64,000 nucleotides of DNA from Himantopus leucocephalus (taxonomy: Eukaryota; Chordata; Aves; Charadriiformes; Recurvirostridae). This document shows positions 61,360 to 64,000 of this stretch, one piece after another. Made by a program: the position numbers and the translations under genes. The notes beneath the pieces are model-generated. The model did not search any database. It saw only the letters and a list, made by a program, of their open reading frames with translations, and was not told the DNA's origin. How positions within the stretch are numbered: the first letter of the stretch is position 1; each line of letters starts with the position of its first letter. The stretch covers positions 85,789,595 through 85,853,594 of the forward strand of contig RSEF01000003.1 of assembly GCA_003993805.1 (NCBI GenBank). Reading direction: 5' to 3'.

Positions 61360-61404
61360 CCCTAGACACCTTCTGTGTTGTNCCCTGGACACCTTCTGTG
61401 TTGT
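61360..61404 (+). repeat. 22-bp duplication joined by a single N
   Basis: A 22-base segment (61360-61381) is repeated at 61383-61404 with one A/G difference, and the only base between the copies is an N. This looks like two contig ends that overlap but were not merged, rather than a true tandem repeat. Confidence 0.8.
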
Positions 61405-64000
61405 TTAGGCAAAGTGCCTCTCTCAGAGCACTATATTTTTTCTCAATATTGCATTTATAAGAGGAATTTCCTTACCCAGAACCAGCAGATACTCCCCACT
61501 GCTCTACCCTTCCCTATCCCCCTCCCTGCCCCCATAAAACTATTACTTAAAAACAGGAAAAAATACTCTGGCAAACAATTTTCCCTCCACCCTCCCTGCT
61601 ATCTGTTTAAATATCCTTGACTGCAAGACATCCAGTACAGAACAGTCATCAATTTTTAATTCATTTAATCTCTTGGTAACAGTGTTCTCGTGAACTGAAG
61701 GGCCCCTGAGGAAGCTTCAGAGAAACCTCAGACTAGCATCTTTCACTGGATCCAGGACTGAGATTTTGTGAATATAGTGGACTCTGTGCAAATGAATGTA
61801 CAGGTTAACAGGGAAAAAAATATTTAAACCTGAGTGCCTTTAACCCTCACCCAAATCAAAACGCATTGTAAACCGAAACACTGTACCCTAACACAGCACA
61901 GAGTGAGTGAAACAAGCACCAGAGAGAGAATTCCCTGCGTCAGAGTTGTTCATGATTCAGCAAACTTGGGAAGGAGCCCTCTGAGTAAACATGTGGGTTG
62001 TCTGCCCTCCTGGTCCCACTACTGCTCGTTCTTGTTCCAAGAAGCTCAGAGAACATTCTAATACACTGTCAGTAATTAAATTCTGCCTGCTTAAATGCCC
62101 TGAAGTCTCAAGAGGTGATAGTTTTGCTCCTTAAGCCTCTAAGTGTGGGGGAAGCTAATACTGTGTGTATCTGCATCGTTCTCCAAAAAAAATGTCTTTC
62201 AGGAACGGGCAAAGTGTACCTGTGTACAGTGTGAATGTTAATTGGCCCTGCAGGCGCTTTAGGGCAGGGAGCAAGAGGATTCTTGGTTATATTCAATCAT
62301 GTCATACAATCGTAGCACCCAAAGGCCCCACTAAGAAGTGGCTTTCGTTGTACTGGCGTGTTGCATGAAAACAGGGAAAGAGAAAATTCCTGTCCCCAGT
62401 GTCTTATAATCTAATGAAACAGGTTAAAAAATAACCTATAGCTCTGGTTCTGTGACAGCTAAAAATGATGCATTTCGTCTGAACCCGAGCTTTCTCATAA
62501 TTGGATGTATAAGAACTACAGTTCTCTGGGGAGGCTTTTGGAAGGGGAAACAGGTTTGATTACCCTAGGTATGACAACGAACTTAATGCATAAATCCACA
62601 TCACGTCTATAGCATCCAAGCAACACAAAGCATGCGTGCACACATAGCTCTGGATATCCAAAGCGACGTCCCTGTGCCACTGGATATCGCAGGCAAATGC
62701 TACGCTAACAAGGGAGAAAGGAGCCTAAAACCTTCAGCCTCTCTTCCCATCTCCCTCAGCCCTCCTCCCTAGTAAACATCCCTATCCAGTATTTCATTAC
62801 AAGTTGCTCTGTAGAGATGGACATGGCCCAGTCCCGCTCGGCTTCTAGAGGTTGATGCTGAATAGCTATTTCAAGCAGACTCAGTTGTAAAGAGACTGTG
62901 ACTGGTTACACTAAATCACACAACGTAATCGTCCATCTTTCCACATGCACCTTAATGTAACAGGCAGGCTTCTACCATAATGACAGGCAGCACAAGAAGA
63001 CAAAGCATTATGCTACAGAGCTACTCAGAAAATGAATATGTTTTTCTCAGGCTCCTTGAGATCATGCAATGCATTTGGGGGGTCTGTTTTTCCAAAAATG
63101 GTGACTAGAAAAATCATGATGCAAAACGTGGCCTCAACGTTTAGCACTAGAGCCCTTGTCACAACACCCTCTGGTAGAGCTGCAGCTCAGCCAGACACGT
63201 GGATGCTGGGACAATTTGCATAGTTACTATTTCTTGCACAGACTTCCCCTAATCTGTGATGCCTTTTTCTAACCAGGTTATTTGTCATTTGCCAGCAGCA
63301 ACCTCTGATTCTTTGCCCGTGAACCTCCTGCTCTGTTTCACACTATTAAGAACATTATTTTCCATTCTCCTGTCAGTGGAGAGTGCTGGTGATTAGCACT
63401 GCAATATCTGGTCCCCTTTATTGAAAATGTTAATCCTTCCTTTTTGCAGGGTTTCTTTAGCCAGGGGTGTTAATACTTGGTTAATAGAATCAGGCTGCCT
63501 TTTTCTTCATCTTTTGTGTGCATGTGTGTTAGGGAGGGACTTTTTTTTTTATCTTTTGGTCAGAATTTATTGTAGTCTCTCTTTTGATTCTTTTTTTCTC
63601 CAGAGGGGCTGCTTTGAGTTTCCTTGGGTTTTTTTGCCATGATTATCTTACTGCTTTTCTAACATTTAGCATCCAGAACACTCACTGTTCTGTGTTTATT
63701 CTGATGCCTGCAATCTTTAAAGGGTGCTTAAGAGTGTGTCCTTGAAGGAGGAGTTACCTGTGTTCACCATCACCCCTCCACACCTCAATGGAAGCAGAAT
63801 GAGAGCTGGGAGCCTTCCCTCACCCGCTGCACAGATGAGGCTTTCTTTGGCAGTCCACAAACCTCACTTCAATATGAAGATCCTTTCAGCATTTGGATGG
63901 TAAATGGCATCAAAGACCACCACCCACCACTCATAAGACATTCTTCCATGAAGAAAGCATGATGTGAAGCATGGGTCATCTGTTGTAACTTCAGGGATCA
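61405..64000. other. unique stretch to the window end
   Basis: No gene recognised. Short T-runs occur near 63541-63550. Open frames are under 80 codons. Confidence 0.45.

Noticed and set aside
1..64000. CRISPR array, operon, phage or bacterial system
   Set aside because: No regularly spaced repeats, no ribosome binding sites and no compact gene order. The repeats present are vertebrate retroelements.

Overview
This is a stretch of vertebrate nuclear genome, almost certainly from a bird. The main evidence is the repeats: several CR1 non-LTR retrotransposon copies, some still ending in the CR1-type ATTCTATG repeat, plus old MIR-like and tRNA-headed SINE relics and one LTR of a type seen in bird genomes. 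I see no prokaryotic gene organisation, no operons and no CRISPR array. The species cannot be named from this window. There are three 100-base N blocks (8317-8416, 20810-20909, 41421-41520) and four isolated Ns, so this is a draft assembly.

The window is very poor in genes and I recognise no known host gene. The best candidate for host coding sequence is on the minus strand at 3602-4076. A Kozak-like ATG is followed by six codons, a strong donor, a 223-base intron with a good branch point and acceptor, and a second exon that stays open to a stop. This predicts 83 residues that I do not recognise. Weaker exon-like segments lie at 5535-5648, 14461-14640 and 25875-26072. Most of the remaining open frames look like chance frames in non-coding DNA.

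Layout: 1-8.3 kb is mostly unique sequence with the candidate small gene, ending in a gap at a poly-T run. 8.4-11.5 kb holds a CR1 reverse-transcriptase fragment (plus strand) and a CR1 3' end (minus strand). 16.3-19.5 kb is an island of five CR1/L3-like pieces, the first three on plus and the last two on minus. 20-25.3 kb is largely unique and contains a kappa-B-like palindrome, a G-quadruplex motif, a perfect 24-bp direct repeat, an old tRNA-headed SINE and a CpG-rich patch. 25.3-41 kb is mostly unique, AT-rich DNA with MIR relics, paired homeodomain-type sites and a compact NRF1-palindrome / Z-DNA / G-quadruplex cluster near 39.0-39.2 kb. A retroviral LTR broken by a gap lies at 41.1-41.65 kb. 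41.7-64 kb is unique sequence with a degenerate CR1/L3 piece (46.9 kb), a 146-bp polypyrimidine microsatellite (55.86-56.01 kb) and several short tandem duplications.

Overall this reads as an intergenic or deep-intronic landscape shaped by old retrotransposons. I found no convincing new multi-gene system. The items most worth testing are the small two-exon gene, the old SINE beside a CpG patch, the NRF1/Z-DNA/G4 cluster and the splice-bounded exon at 25.9-26.1 kb.
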